From contig JAQIDF010000509.1 in assembly GCA_027858145.1 (NCBI GenBank), forward strand, positions 1-20,253: a DNA stretch of 20,253 bases, in the 5' to 3' direction. The notes under the pieces are model-generated. The model was not told the DNA's origin, did no database searches, and saw only the letters and a program-made list of their open reading frames with translations. The first letter of the stretch is position 1. Each line of letters begins with the position of its first letter. This document shows positions 7,636 to 15,493 of this stretch, piece after piece. The stretch comes from Prolixibacteraceae bacterium. GTDB lineage: Bacteria > Bacteroidota > Bacteroidia > Bacteroidales > Prolixibacteraceae. A program made the position numbers and the translations under genes.

Positions 7636-8655
7636 ATGAGAATTATATGGTTTTTTTATACTATTAGTATTATTTCTTTTATGATGCTTTATTCATGTTC
7701 TAGTGAAGAAGAGATAATTTCAGAAGTGAAAATGAATGACGAAATATCTGATTCAAAAATAGAATGGGAAGGTGAATACAAAAAAGATATTATTGTTGAA
7801 GATGAAAAAGGGATTAATCAAGTGTTTTATACCTTGTATTCAAACGAGGAGGGTTTCATAGCCGATTTTTTGGATAATAATACTCTAACAATCAAAGTAA
7901 ATACTAATGATTATAGTAGGGCTAAGCAGTCTGAATTAGAGCCTTATAAACCTTTAAAGTCAAATGGAAATGAGTATGATCTTGATGCTTCACCATTATT
8001 AACGATTGAGTTAGTGTCAACAAACTTAAAATCAGATGTTACAGATTACTCACTAGAGGTTGAAACAAAAAAACTGAAATCTGCTAATTTTGCGTTTAGT
8101 ACATGGCCGGTTTCATATACAACTAAAAATGATTTCATTGGAATTGTTCATAGAGGAACCGGTTATGAATTTGTCACTAAGTATAGGTATAAAAAGAATT
8201 GGATATCATCATGGAGAGAAGTTGAGGTTGATGGAGGGGTAAATGCTTGGTTTGTTACTCCATATTCATCTTATTATGGATCATTTAGTTCTGGGGATTA
8301 TCGAAAAAGAGCAGTTGTGGTATATTCTCATAGGGATCAGAATGGAGTAAACTACCATATTGCATATTCAAACGAAGATTTTAGAAGTAGAATATGTGAA
8401 ATTGGCACTTACGATTATAATGGTTATGGAGAATGTTATGTAGGATCTTCTCCCGAAGGTACAACAGCCTTTGTTTATGGGGATGATGAAAACAGTCTTA
8501 ATTTTTATTATACTCCCATTAATGGTGATGAGTGTCCAATGGAGGGTAGTTCTTTCGATGGCGCTAATTGTTTTGTAATGGATGTACCTGCCGGATGTGA
8601 GCCATATACTTGGCGTCGCAATTGGCTAGTTAAATCTAAAAAATTATATGAATAA
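7636..8655 (+). CDS. Unknown lipoprotein with C-terminal tandem cysteine repeat
   Basis: I place the start at ATG 7636 (MRIIWFFYTISI...), giving 339 residues. This start yields a clean lipoprotein signal with lipobox LYSC; an in-frame ATG 42 bp upstream (7594) would sit inside a perfect hairpin. After the cysteine comes SSEEE, an acidic stretch like the surface-export signal of Bacteroidota lipoproteins, so a surface location is likely. The middle (about 30-245) has no family I recognise. The last 90 residues hold two related units: YNGYGECYVGSSPEGTTAFV followed by FYYTP (about 261-294), and FDGANCFVMDVPAGCEPYTW followed by NWLVK (about 307-334). Both have the pattern (Y/F)-(N/D)-G-x-x-C-(Y/F)-V then P-x-G. 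The gene is markedly AT-rich. A terminator-like hairpin separates it from the next gene. Function unknown. Confidence 0.8.
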   Translation: MRIIWFFYTISIISFMMLYSCSSEEEIISEVKMNDEISDSKIEWEGEYKKDIIVEDEKGINQVFYTLYSNEEGFIADFLDNNTLTIKVNTNDYSRAKQSELEPYKPLKSNGNEYDLDASPLLTIELVSTNLKSDVTDYSLEVETKKLKSANFAFSTWPVSYTTKNDFIGIVHRGTGYEFVTKYRYKKNWISSWREVEVDGGVNAWFVTPYSSYYGSFSSGDYRKRAVVVYSHRDQNGVNYHIAYSNEDFRSRICEIGTYDYNGYGECYVGSSPEGTTAFVYGDDENSLNFYYTPINGDECPMEGSSFDGANCFVMDVPAGCEPYTWRRNWLVKSKKLYE

Positions 8656-8664
8656 AAATCAAAC

Positions 8665-8692
8665 AAGGTAGAGGCAATATTGTCTCTACCTT
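8665..8692 (+). terminator. Intercistronic hairpin terminator after the lipoprotein gene
   Basis: AAGGTAGAG (8665-8673) and CTCTACCTT (8684-8692) form a perfect 9-bp stem; the 10-base interior GCAATATTGT can pair further. T-rich sequence (TATTATTA) follows. It starts 9 bp after the lipoprotein stop and ends 12 bp before the next start, with no visible room for a new promoter. Partial read-through is therefore the likely way the downstream genes are expressed. Confidence 0.7.
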
Positions 8693-8704
8693 TATTATTA
8701 AGTT

Positions 8705-9673
8705 ATGATACGAAATATAATATTAATTGTATCGCTGGCTTTGTTTCTATCAAGTTGCAAAAGTAATTGCAGTAATAAATCGGGACAAGATGATGTGGTG
8801 GCATATTTAAATAAGCGACCAATAAGAATTAACGAAGTAGATTCATTGATAAATGATCAAATTTATGAACTTAGACTTAATGCAATAAAACCCATTATTA
8901 GTAAATTGGTGCTTGAAGATGAGGCAAATAAACAAAAACTGACATTAGAACAACTGATTAAAATTGAAATAAATAGTAAAATAAAAGAAATTACCCAAAA
9001 TGATATTGATAAATATATCATTGAGAATAGTTTGATTAAATGTGATACAAATTCAATCGTAAAATATTTAGAAGCTATTGAAAGGCAAAAAAGAAAATTT
9101 GCTTTTACAGACTCACTTTTAAATAATCACTCTTTAAAAGTGAAAATGCAACCCCCCAATTATAGAACGATCAATACAGACGGTTTGTATTATCATGATA
9201 TAACAAATAATAAATCAAATGTAAATATCTATATCATATCTGATTATAGATGTCCTGCCTGTCAATATATCCATAAGGATATTACATCATTATTTACGAA
9301 GTACAATAACTCTGTGAATTTTAGGTTTGTGTATTATAGTGATTATATAGATAAAAGTGCAATAGCTTGTGAAGCAGCTGCAAACCAAAATAAATTTAAT
9401 CAAATGTATAATTTAATATTTAATTATTCAGATTATCTTACAAATTCTGCCATTTATTATGATTTTGCTGATAGTATCTCCTTAGATATTGATAAGTTCT
9501 GTACAGATATGAATGATCCTCATATGTATAATAATATAATGAGAAACAAAGAAATTTTAATTAAACAAAATATATTTGCCACACCCACATTTATTGTAAA
9601 TGGAAAGGTGTTAGATGGTAAGTATGCTTCACATTACTTAGAAGATGTGATTTTAAATGAACTTTCTGAATGA
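8705..9673 (+). CDS. DsbA-like thioredoxin-fold lipoprotein with SurA-like N-terminal region
   Basis: 322 residues. A lipoprotein signal ends in LSSC (Cys18); the next residues, KSNC, lack the acidic surface-export signal, so a periplasmic anchor is likely. Residues 30-140 (VVAYLNKRPIRINEVDSLI, then predicted helices rich in Lys, Glu and Ile) resemble the N-terminal chaperone segment of SurA/PpiC-type proteins, but no isomerase domain follows. Residues 170-320 are a DsbA/Thioredoxin_4-like domain: strand VNIYIISDY, active site CPAC (183-186), an inserted helical part, and the cis-proline loop FATPTFIVNG (Pro294). It should oxidise or rearrange disulfides. The neighbouring cysteine-containing lipoprotein is an obvious candidate substrate (inference). 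It is extremely AT-rich (25 G or C in 120 bases at 8941-9060). The DUF4249 gene follows after 7 bp. Confidence 0.85.
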   Translation: MIRNIILIVSLALFLSSCKSNCSNKSGQDDVVAYLNKRPIRINEVDSLINDQIYELRLNAIKPIISKLVLEDEANKQKLTLEQLIKIEINSKIKEITQNDIDKYIIENSLIKCDTNSIVKYLEAIERQKRKFAFTDSLLNNHSLKVKMQPPNYRTINTDGLYYHDITNNKSNVNIYIISDYRCPACQYIHKDITSLFTKYNNSVNFRFVYYSDYIDKSAIACEAAANQNKFNQMYNLIFNYSDYLTNSAIYYDFADSISLDIDKFCTDMNDPHMYNNIMRNKEILIKQNIFATPTFIVNGKVLDGKYASHYLEDVILNELSE

Positions 9674-9680
9674 AACGTAT

Positions 9681-10640
9681 ATGAATATCTTAAAAAACCT
9701 TTTTTTTATACTTTTAATGGGATGCTTTTTTTCCTGTACGCAGGAAATTGAGATCAGCCTTCCGCCTCAGCAATCGTCATTAGTGGTATATTCTACACTG
9801 GTGCCGTTTACTTTGCCCATACCTAAATCGTTGTATATTAACATTGGTGATACGAGGCAAATGAACGATACAACCAATAATAATGTGTCAAATGCACAGG
9901 TTTTGCTTAAATGCAATGGTAGCATAACTGATACACTAAATTACAATTCATCGCTCGGTTATTATCCAATAAATAGTTTTTACCCGAAGCAGGGCGATAG
10001 TCTTTCTGTTGAAGTTGATTGCGATGGATATGAAAAAGTTTATGCAAATACAGTTGTTCCTTCTAAAGTTTGTATAACCGACACAGTAATCACCCCAATT
10101 GCTTTTTTTGATGAAACCGGAAGTGCATTTTCTGAACTGGCTGTTTCTTTTATAGATCCGGCTGATGAAATTAATTATTACGAACTGGCAATTACTCAGG
10201 TAACATACTCATATAATACCCCGGATAATTATTACCGCTTAAGAACCAACGACAATATTATTATTTCAGAAAGCTATTATCCTTCAAAACTTCATATTGA
10301 CGCTAAAAGCCCAAGGTCGTTGTTGTTTTCAGATCAATCCTTTAACGGGGAATCACGAACATTTAAGGTGTATTATACACCACCACAGAGAGAATCTGAA
10401 GAACGTTATATTAGTCCGCATTATATTAGTGTTCATTTACGAAATGTTACCGAAGCATATTATCGTTTTAAAACAAGCTTTCTTCATCATTCATACAACA
10501 ATATCGAAAACATATTGTATGGAATGGGTGAACCAATAAATGTGGAGTCGAATGTAGAAAACGGTTTCGGTCTTTTTGCTGCTTTCAACAACGATATTGT
10601 TACACTACGAGTAGAGGAGCAGGTAATTAACAACAAATAA
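9681..10640 (+). CDS. DUF4249-family lipoprotein (unit 1)
   Basis: Start chosen at ATG 9681, giving 319 residues with signal MNILKNLFFILLMGCFFSC and lipidated Cys19; a start at 9657 would overlap the previous gene and bury the signal. After the N-terminal beta-sandwich-like region (SLVVYSTLVP, then ATP-free strands with the segment DSLSVEVDCDGYEKVYANT) it ends with NGFGLFAAFNNDIVTL, matching NGFGYFASYEKKCVTW in the second DUF4249 protein (15494-16339). DUF4249 proteins are outer-membrane lipoproteins regularly encoded beside TonB-dependent receptors; a role as surface or periplasmic partner of the receptor is plausible but not established as far as I know. The receptor gene follows after 5 bp. 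Confidence 0.8.
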   Translation: MNILKNLFFILLMGCFFSCTQEIEISLPPQQSSLVVYSTLVPFTLPIPKSLYINIGDTRQMNDTTNNNVSNAQVLLKCNGSITDTLNYNSSLGYYPINSFYPKQGDSLSVEVDCDGYEKVYANTVVPSKVCITDTVITPIAFFDETGSAFSELAVSFIDPADEINYYELAITQVTYSYNTPDNYYRLRTNDNIIISESYYPSKLHIDAKSPRSLLFSDQSFNGESRTFKVYYTPPQRESEERYISPHYISVHLRNVTEAYYRFKTSFLHHSYNNIENILYGMGEPINVESNVENGFGLFAAFNNDIVTLRVEEQVINNK

Positions 10641-10645
10641 ACCGC

Positions 10646-12970
10646 ATGAAGTATTTATCATCAATTTTGATTTTGATTTTATTAAGTTTAGCAATATTTG
10701 CTCAACAGAAGAAATCGATTAGTGGTTTTGTTTACGATAAATCGACGGGGGAGATACTAATCGGAGCAACAATTCTATGTAATAAAATGGTTGCTGTAAC
10801 GAACGAGTATGGTTTCTATAGCATTGAAGTTCCGGTAGCAGATGAGGAAGTAGAAGTTACAGCTTCATTTGTGGGATATAAGCACGAAACATCTTCTAAC
10901 AAAGATTTAAACAAAAAGCAAACTGATTTTCACCTGACTCCCGGAGTTAATATAGAGTCGGTTACGGTAGTTGCACAAAGCCATCAGGATATCGTGCATA
11001 ATACAGAAATGGGGGTAACAAGGCTTTCAATGAAGGCAGTTAAGCAATTGCCGAACCTTTTCGGCGAGGTCGATATTATTAAAGCCTTTCAGTTAACGCC
11101 CGGAGTTCAGTCGGGTGGTGAGGCAAATAGTAACTTATATGTGCGCGGGGGCAGTCCCGACCAAAATTTATTTCTTTTAGATGATGTGCCGCTTTATTAC
11201 GTTGCCCATTTTGGAGGCTTCTTCTCTGTGTTCAATGCAGATGCAATAAACGATGTGAAATTAGTTAAGGGTGGTTTTCCAGCTCGTTACGGGGGTAGGT
11301 TGTCGTCGGTTTTAGATATTAGAATGAAAGAGGGAAATTCCAGACAATTTAAAGGACAAGGAACAGTTGGCCTATTGTCATCGAAAATCTCAGTTGAAGG
11401 CCCCATTATAAAAGATAAATTATCATTTATTGTGTCAGCACGAAAACGTTTTTTGCCCATTTTAAAAATAATGGGAAGTGGCTTATCGTCTGACTTTTAT
11501 GATTTAAATGCTAAATTAAACTATCGACTTTCAGAAAAAGATCGATTTTTTCTGAGCTTCTACACAGGAGACGATATAGTTTCATCAAAAATTGAAAATG
11601 TTGCTTCTAAGCATAAGAGTACCGTTAAATGGGGGAATACATTGCTGGCATTCAGATGGAATCATTTATATGGTTCAACGTTATTTAGTAATATTACTTT
11701 GGCAACTACCCGTTACCGCTATGTAAATCATTTTGAATATCAAGTAGAGACAGGGGGGGCATCACAAAGTGTTGATGACAAATTATTGACAGGGGTTAAA
11801 GATGTCAATTTTAAAGCTGACTTTTCGTGGATTCCTAATTCCATTCTCAATATTAAATTCGGGTTGAATTCTGTGTATCATACTTTTATTCCAAACGATG
11901 TAGATTATAAATATTCACGTGATGGAGCAGACCCGGTAAGCAAAAGTTACAGAAGTGTTGAATATTCAACTGAAAGTGCTGCTTATATCGAGAATGAATT
12001 TAGCTTAAATAGATTAAAAGCAAATATTGGAATGAGGTTTTCTTCCTATTTTGTTGATGGGTTAAACGATTTTTCCGCCAATCCTCGTGTATTGCTCAAT
12101 TATGTTGTGCTTGATAACTTATCGTTAAAGTATTCCTTTTCACAAATGCGCCAATATGTTCATTTGCTCACATACTCCGGAACTGGCAATCCTGCCGATT
12201 ACTGGATGCCGGCCAATAAAAATGTTCAGCCCGGGCAATCGGTGCAGCACTCGGCAGGTGTGTCCGCAACATTTGGTGATGAAAGCTATTCATTAAGTGC
12301 TGAAGTATATCATAAAAGCCTGGGAAACCTGATAACTTTTGTTCCCGGTGAATCGTTATCAGGAAACCTTGACAGCTGGGAAAACGTTGTTGAAAAAAAC
12401 GGTGAAGGGACAAATTATGGTTTGGAATTATTTCTTAAGAAACAAAAGGGAAAAACAACCGGATGGATTGGTGCAACAATGGCCAGGGCCGAACGTGTGT
12501 TTGAAAACATTAACGGAGGTAAACCATATCCTTATAAGTATGACAGACTTTTGGATCTAAGTATTGTAGCTAATCATAAGTTAAAAGAAAATATCGATGT
12601 CTCGGCTTCCTGGACTTATGGGAGTGGATATCCGCTTACGCTTGCTACTCAGCATTATTCAATAAACGAAGCGGATGTTTTTGTGTATTCCGATAAAAAT
12701 GCTTTTCGAATGCGCGATTACCACCGTTTGGATATAGCTGCAAATTTTCATAAAACCAAAAAATGGGGAAGACGGACGTGGACTATAAGTATATTTAATG
12801 TTTATAACCGGAAAAATCCTTATTACTATTATTACGACCGTGAATCCAGTATTGAAATGTCTGATAATACAAATGGTGTATCGCTTACAGAAAAGATTGG
12901 TGCATTAAAGCTTTATCAAAGAAGTCTTTTTAGCTTTTTCCCATCGGTTAGTTATAGTTTTGAATTTTAA
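10646..12970 (+). CDS. TonB-dependent receptor with N-terminal carboxypeptidase-regulatory-like domain (unit 1)
   Basis: 774 residues. The signal peptide ends near LAIFAQ (15-20). A CarboxypepD_reg-like beta-sandwich occupies about 23-105 (ISGFVYDKSTGEILIGATI, then GFYSIEV and ASFVGYKHE). The plug covers about 115-230, with NLYVRGGSPDQNLFLLDDVP and VKGGFPARYGGRLSSVLDIR. The rest is a 22-strand-type barrel ending SVSYSFEF, with the C-terminal phenylalanine needed for barrel assembly. It would use proton-motive force through TonB to move a ligand across the outer membrane. It pairs with the DUF4249 lipoprotein 5 bp upstream. The frame continues past the stop as a vestigial barrel end (see 12971-13045). 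Closely related in layout to the receptor at 13183. Confidence 0.93.
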   Translation: MKYLSSILILILLSLAIFAQQKKSISGFVYDKSTGEILIGATILCNKMVAVTNEYGFYSIEVPVADEEVEVTASFVGYKHETSSNKDLNKKQTDFHLTPGVNIESVTVVAQSHQDIVHNTEMGVTRLSMKAVKQLPNLFGEVDIIKAFQLTPGVQSGGEANSNLYVRGGSPDQNLFLLDDVPLYYVAHFGGFFSVFNADAINDVKLVKGGFPARYGGRLSSVLDIRMKEGNSRQFKGQGTVGLLSSKISVEGPIIKDKLSFIVSARKRFLPILKIMGSGLSSDFYDLNAKLNYRLSEKDRFFLSFYTGDDIVSSKIENVASKHKSTVKWGNTLLAFRWNHLYGSTLFSNITLATTRYRYVNHFEYQVETGGASQSVDDKLLTGVKDVNFKADFSWIPNSILNIKFGLNSVYHTFIPNDVDYKYSRDGADPVSKSYRSVEYSTESAAYIENEFSLNRLKANIGMRFSSYFVDGLNDFSANPRVLLNYVVLDNLSLKYSFSQMRQYVHLLTYSGTGNPADYWMPANKNVQPGQSVQHSAGVSATFGDESYSLSAEVYHKSLGNLITFVPGESLSGNLDSWENVVEKNGEGTNYGLELFLKKQKGKTTGWIGATMARAERVFENINGGKPYPYKYDRLLDLSIVANHKLKENIDVSASWTYGSGYPLTLATQHYSINEADVFVYSDKNAFRMRDYHRLDIAANFHKTKKWGRRTWTISIFNVYNRKNPYYYYYDRESSIEMSDNTNGVSLTEKIGALKLYQRSLFSFFPSVSYSFEF

Positions 12971-13045
12971 AATATCGGTATTTATGAGGAAATTAGCTAT
13001 GGAAACAAATCGATATTTGAAGCCGGTTTAAACTGGAGGTTTTAA
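12971..13045 (+). pseudogene. Vestigial outer-membrane barrel C-terminus after the first receptor
   Basis: Directly after the receptor's TAA, and in the same frame, 24 sense codons run to a second TAA at 13043. They end SIFEAGLNWRF, a strong match to the alternating, aromatic-terminated last strand of an outer-membrane beta-barrel. There is no start codon or signal peptide. In unit 2 a small barrel protein gene closes the operon, so this may be the remains of the corresponding gene in unit 1. The segment is short, so chance similarity cannot be excluded. Confidence 0.45.
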
Positions 13046-13129
13046 TCTTCGGGTTAAACCTGTTTAAGTAACCAATCAATAATGAAAACATAATATTCAA
13101 AACCAATCATAAAAAAACTACAATAGTTA

Positions 13130-13182
13130 TTGGCATTAATCATTTATTTTATAAAATTGTAGTCTCTTAAACAATAAATAAA
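13130..13182 (+). promoter_or_regulatory. Promoter of accessory unit 2
   Basis: TTG at 13130-13132, a 19-bp spacer, TAAAATTG at 13152-13159, then TAGTCTCTTAAACAATAAA (13160-13178) just before the ATG at 13183. It is the counterpart of the promoter at 7348-7400. The transcript leader would be only about 15-20 bases. Confidence 0.65.
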
Positions 13183-15489
13183 ATGCGTCAGGCTACTCTA
13201 ATATACTTTCTCCTATTCGTCTCATTTCTCGGCACAGCTCAATCTGTTATTACTGGCACAATAGTCGATGCTGAAACGCACGAAACATTAATATCGGCAC
13301 ATTGTACCGATGTTGCGACTAATAACTCTGTAGTTACAAATAATCAGGGATATTTTACCATTGAGGTTGCAAACGGCAACGTACTGCTCGATGTACGCTA
13401 CATGGGGTATGAGCTGCAGGAACTTAGTTTAAATATAAAAAGCGACACTACTATTCAAATTGAAATGTTTCCTAAGAGTGTCGAAATAGATGAAATTAGA
13501 GTAATTGGGGAAACACCCATACATGAACAAACACTGTTGGGCAAGAATGTCGTTTCGCTGGCATCTATCGAAAAAGGAGTATCGAGCTTCGGTATCCCCG
13601 ATTTAATGAAAGCTATTACGTCTATACCCGGAATTGCCTCGGGACGCGATGGGCGCGCCAATGTGTTTGTTCGTGGAGGCGACCGCGGGCAAAACCTTGT
13701 TCTGCTCGATGGTGCAAAGCTGTATAGCACCAATCACTTTGGCGGATTTCTTTCTTTGTTCAATACCGAAATAGTTAAGCAGGTTGATGTTTATAAAGGC
13801 GGATTTCCGGCAAGATATGGTGGGCGGGCTTCTTCAGTTATTGATATTCACACACGCGATGGCAACCGTAAACATTTTAAAGGTAAGTTTAACCTTGGAT
13901 TATTAAACTCAAGTTTTATGGCCGAAGGACCAATTAACGAAAAGATGTCCTACATGGTTGCCTTGCGTACTTCTTACTACGATTTATTCTCATTGCCGGG
14001 TAAATTTAAAATAAATAAATACTCGGGAGTGAATTATTTCAACGTTCGGTTTTTTGATATTAATGCAAAAATTAGTTATTATATCTCTCCGCGAAATAAA
14101 TTTTTCATTAATGTTTTCAACGGTAATGATGAAAATATTTTTGCTGAAAGACGCTCCAATACATATTATGAAGAAGGCTATGAAATCAATAACCGCTGTA
14201 TAACATTTGGTAATTATAATTCGCTTGGTGCAGCGTTATTTCTAAAAAACACGGCTACCTATTCACTGTACTCAAATGAGGTGAACACAAGTACTGATGT
14301 TTATGAAATTGGCAACGAATCATTAACAGAGGTTGAATCGACCAGTAACATCCATGAGTACAATTTGCAATCGAAACTTGAATATTACCCCAATAACAGG
14401 CATGCCATAAAAATGGGTGTTGAATACAGTAATTATCATTTTAACCCGGGTAAAAACACAACTTACGAAATGTATGCCAATACCGGATTCGAAAATGATA
14501 CGACTTATGGTTACCATCTCAATCTGAATGCCAACGAAGTAAGCATGTTTGTCGAAGATGAAATGAAATTGGGCTCTCGTTTGTTTATGAATGTTGGTTT
14601 AAGACAGGTGTTTTTTATTGGATCCGGGAAAAACTATAGTCGTACCGAACCCCGGATATCACTGCGAGCCATGCTCAACGATAACTTATCGGTAAAAGCA
14701 GGATATAGTGTGATGAATCAGTTTAATCATGTAGTGGTGAATAGTTTTGGTATTTACGAAAACGAAATATGGATGGCATCAACTAATAAAATACCACCAC
14801 AACATGCACGTCAGTTTTCAATGGGTGTTTTTTCAACAATCCCTTCAGCCGGTTTATCTTTTTCAGCCGAAGCTTATTACAAAAACATGAGCCATTTGTT
14901 GGAGTATAAAGTGAAACCCGATGAAAATGCAGTAATACAAAATATCGACGAGCTACTGTTTGGCGGTGGAGAAGGACTGGCCTACGGTGTTGAAATACAG
15001 TCAAAATACAAACGTAAGCGCTTTGCAGCCGAATTGGGATATACCCTGGCATGGAACTACCGCAAATTTGATGAGCTAAACGGGGGAGAATGGTATCCTT
15101 TCCTTTATGACCGTCGTCATAGTATTACAGCACAAATATCGCAACAATTCAGCAAGGGTTATTCGGTAAATGCAAATTTTGTGTTTTCAACTGGTACGCC
15201 TTATACTATGCCCGTTGGATATGTGAAAGAAGATAAATACATGTTTGAATATTTTGCATACAACGGGTATAATAATGTACGTCTTCCAAATTATCACCGA
15301 CTGGATGTGGCATTTATAAAAAAGTGGAAAACAAAAAAAGGCCGCAATCAAAGCTTAAAATTTGATATATACAATGCCTACGCCCGACAAAATGCCCTGC
15401 TTATTTATTACGATAAATATACCGGTAAGGTTAAAAAGAAGTCGATGTTTTCTATCGTACCAACTATAAATTATTCACTTGAATTTTAA
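13183..15489 (+). CDS. TonB-dependent receptor with N-terminal carboxypeptidase-regulatory-like domain (unit 2)
   Basis: 768 residues, same layout as the receptor at 10646. The signal peptide ends SFLGTAQ (14-20). The carboxypeptidase-regulatory-like domain is at 22-97 (ITGTIVDAETHETLISA, then GYFTIEV and VRYMGYELQE). The plug has NVFVRGGDRGQNLVLLDGAK (160-179) and YKGGFPARYGGRASSVIDIH (204-223), and the barrel ends TINYSLEF. Sequence differs clearly from the first receptor in the extracellular parts, so the two probably bind different ligands or forms of one ligand. It opens its own transcription unit. The DUF4249 gene follows after 4 bp, the reverse of the order in unit 1. GC is close to that of the core genes, unlike 7636-9673. 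Confidence 0.93.
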   Translation: MRQATLIYFLLFVSFLGTAQSVITGTIVDAETHETLISAHCTDVATNNSVVTNNQGYFTIEVANGNVLLDVRYMGYELQELSLNIKSDTTIQIEMFPKSVEIDEIRVIGETPIHEQTLLGKNVVSLASIEKGVSSFGIPDLMKAITSIPGIASGRDGRANVFVRGGDRGQNLVLLDGAKLYSTNHFGGFLSLFNTEIVKQVDVYKGGFPARYGGRASSVIDIHTRDGNRKHFKGKFNLGLLNSSFMAEGPINEKMSYMVALRTSYYDLFSLPGKFKINKYSGVNYFNVRFFDINAKISYYISPRNKFFINVFNGNDENIFAERRSNTYYEEGYEINNRCITFGNYNSLGAALFLKNTATYSLYSNEVNTSTDVYEIGNESLTEVESTSNIHEYNLQSKLEYYPNNRHAIKMGVEYSNYHFNPGKNTTYEMYANTGFENDTTYGYHLNLNANEVSMFVEDEMKLGSRLFMNVGLRQVFFIGSGKNYSRTEPRISLRAMLNDNLSVKAGYSVMNQFNHVVVNSFGIYENEIWMASTNKIPPQHARQFSMGVFSTIPSAGLSFSAEAYYKNMSHLLEYKVKPDENAVIQNIDELLFGGGEGLAYGVEIQSKYKRKRFAAELGYTLAWNYRKFDELNGGEWYPFLYDRRHSITAQISQQFSKGYSVNANFVFSTGTPYTMPVGYVKEDKYMFEYFAYNGYNNVRLPNYHRLDVAFIKKWKTKKGRNQSLKFDIYNAYARQNALLIYYDKYTGKVKKKSMFSIVPTINYSLEF

Positions 15490-15493
15490 AATT

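Noticed and set aside
7401..7667. 88-codon open frame beginning at an ATG right after the unit-1 promoter
   Set aside because: Its Cys-rich sequence comes from the TGCTGCCT repeats and hairpins, it overlaps the lipoprotein start, and it has no domain or signal peptide. Better explained as a leader, although the ATG matches the position of the receptor start in unit 2.
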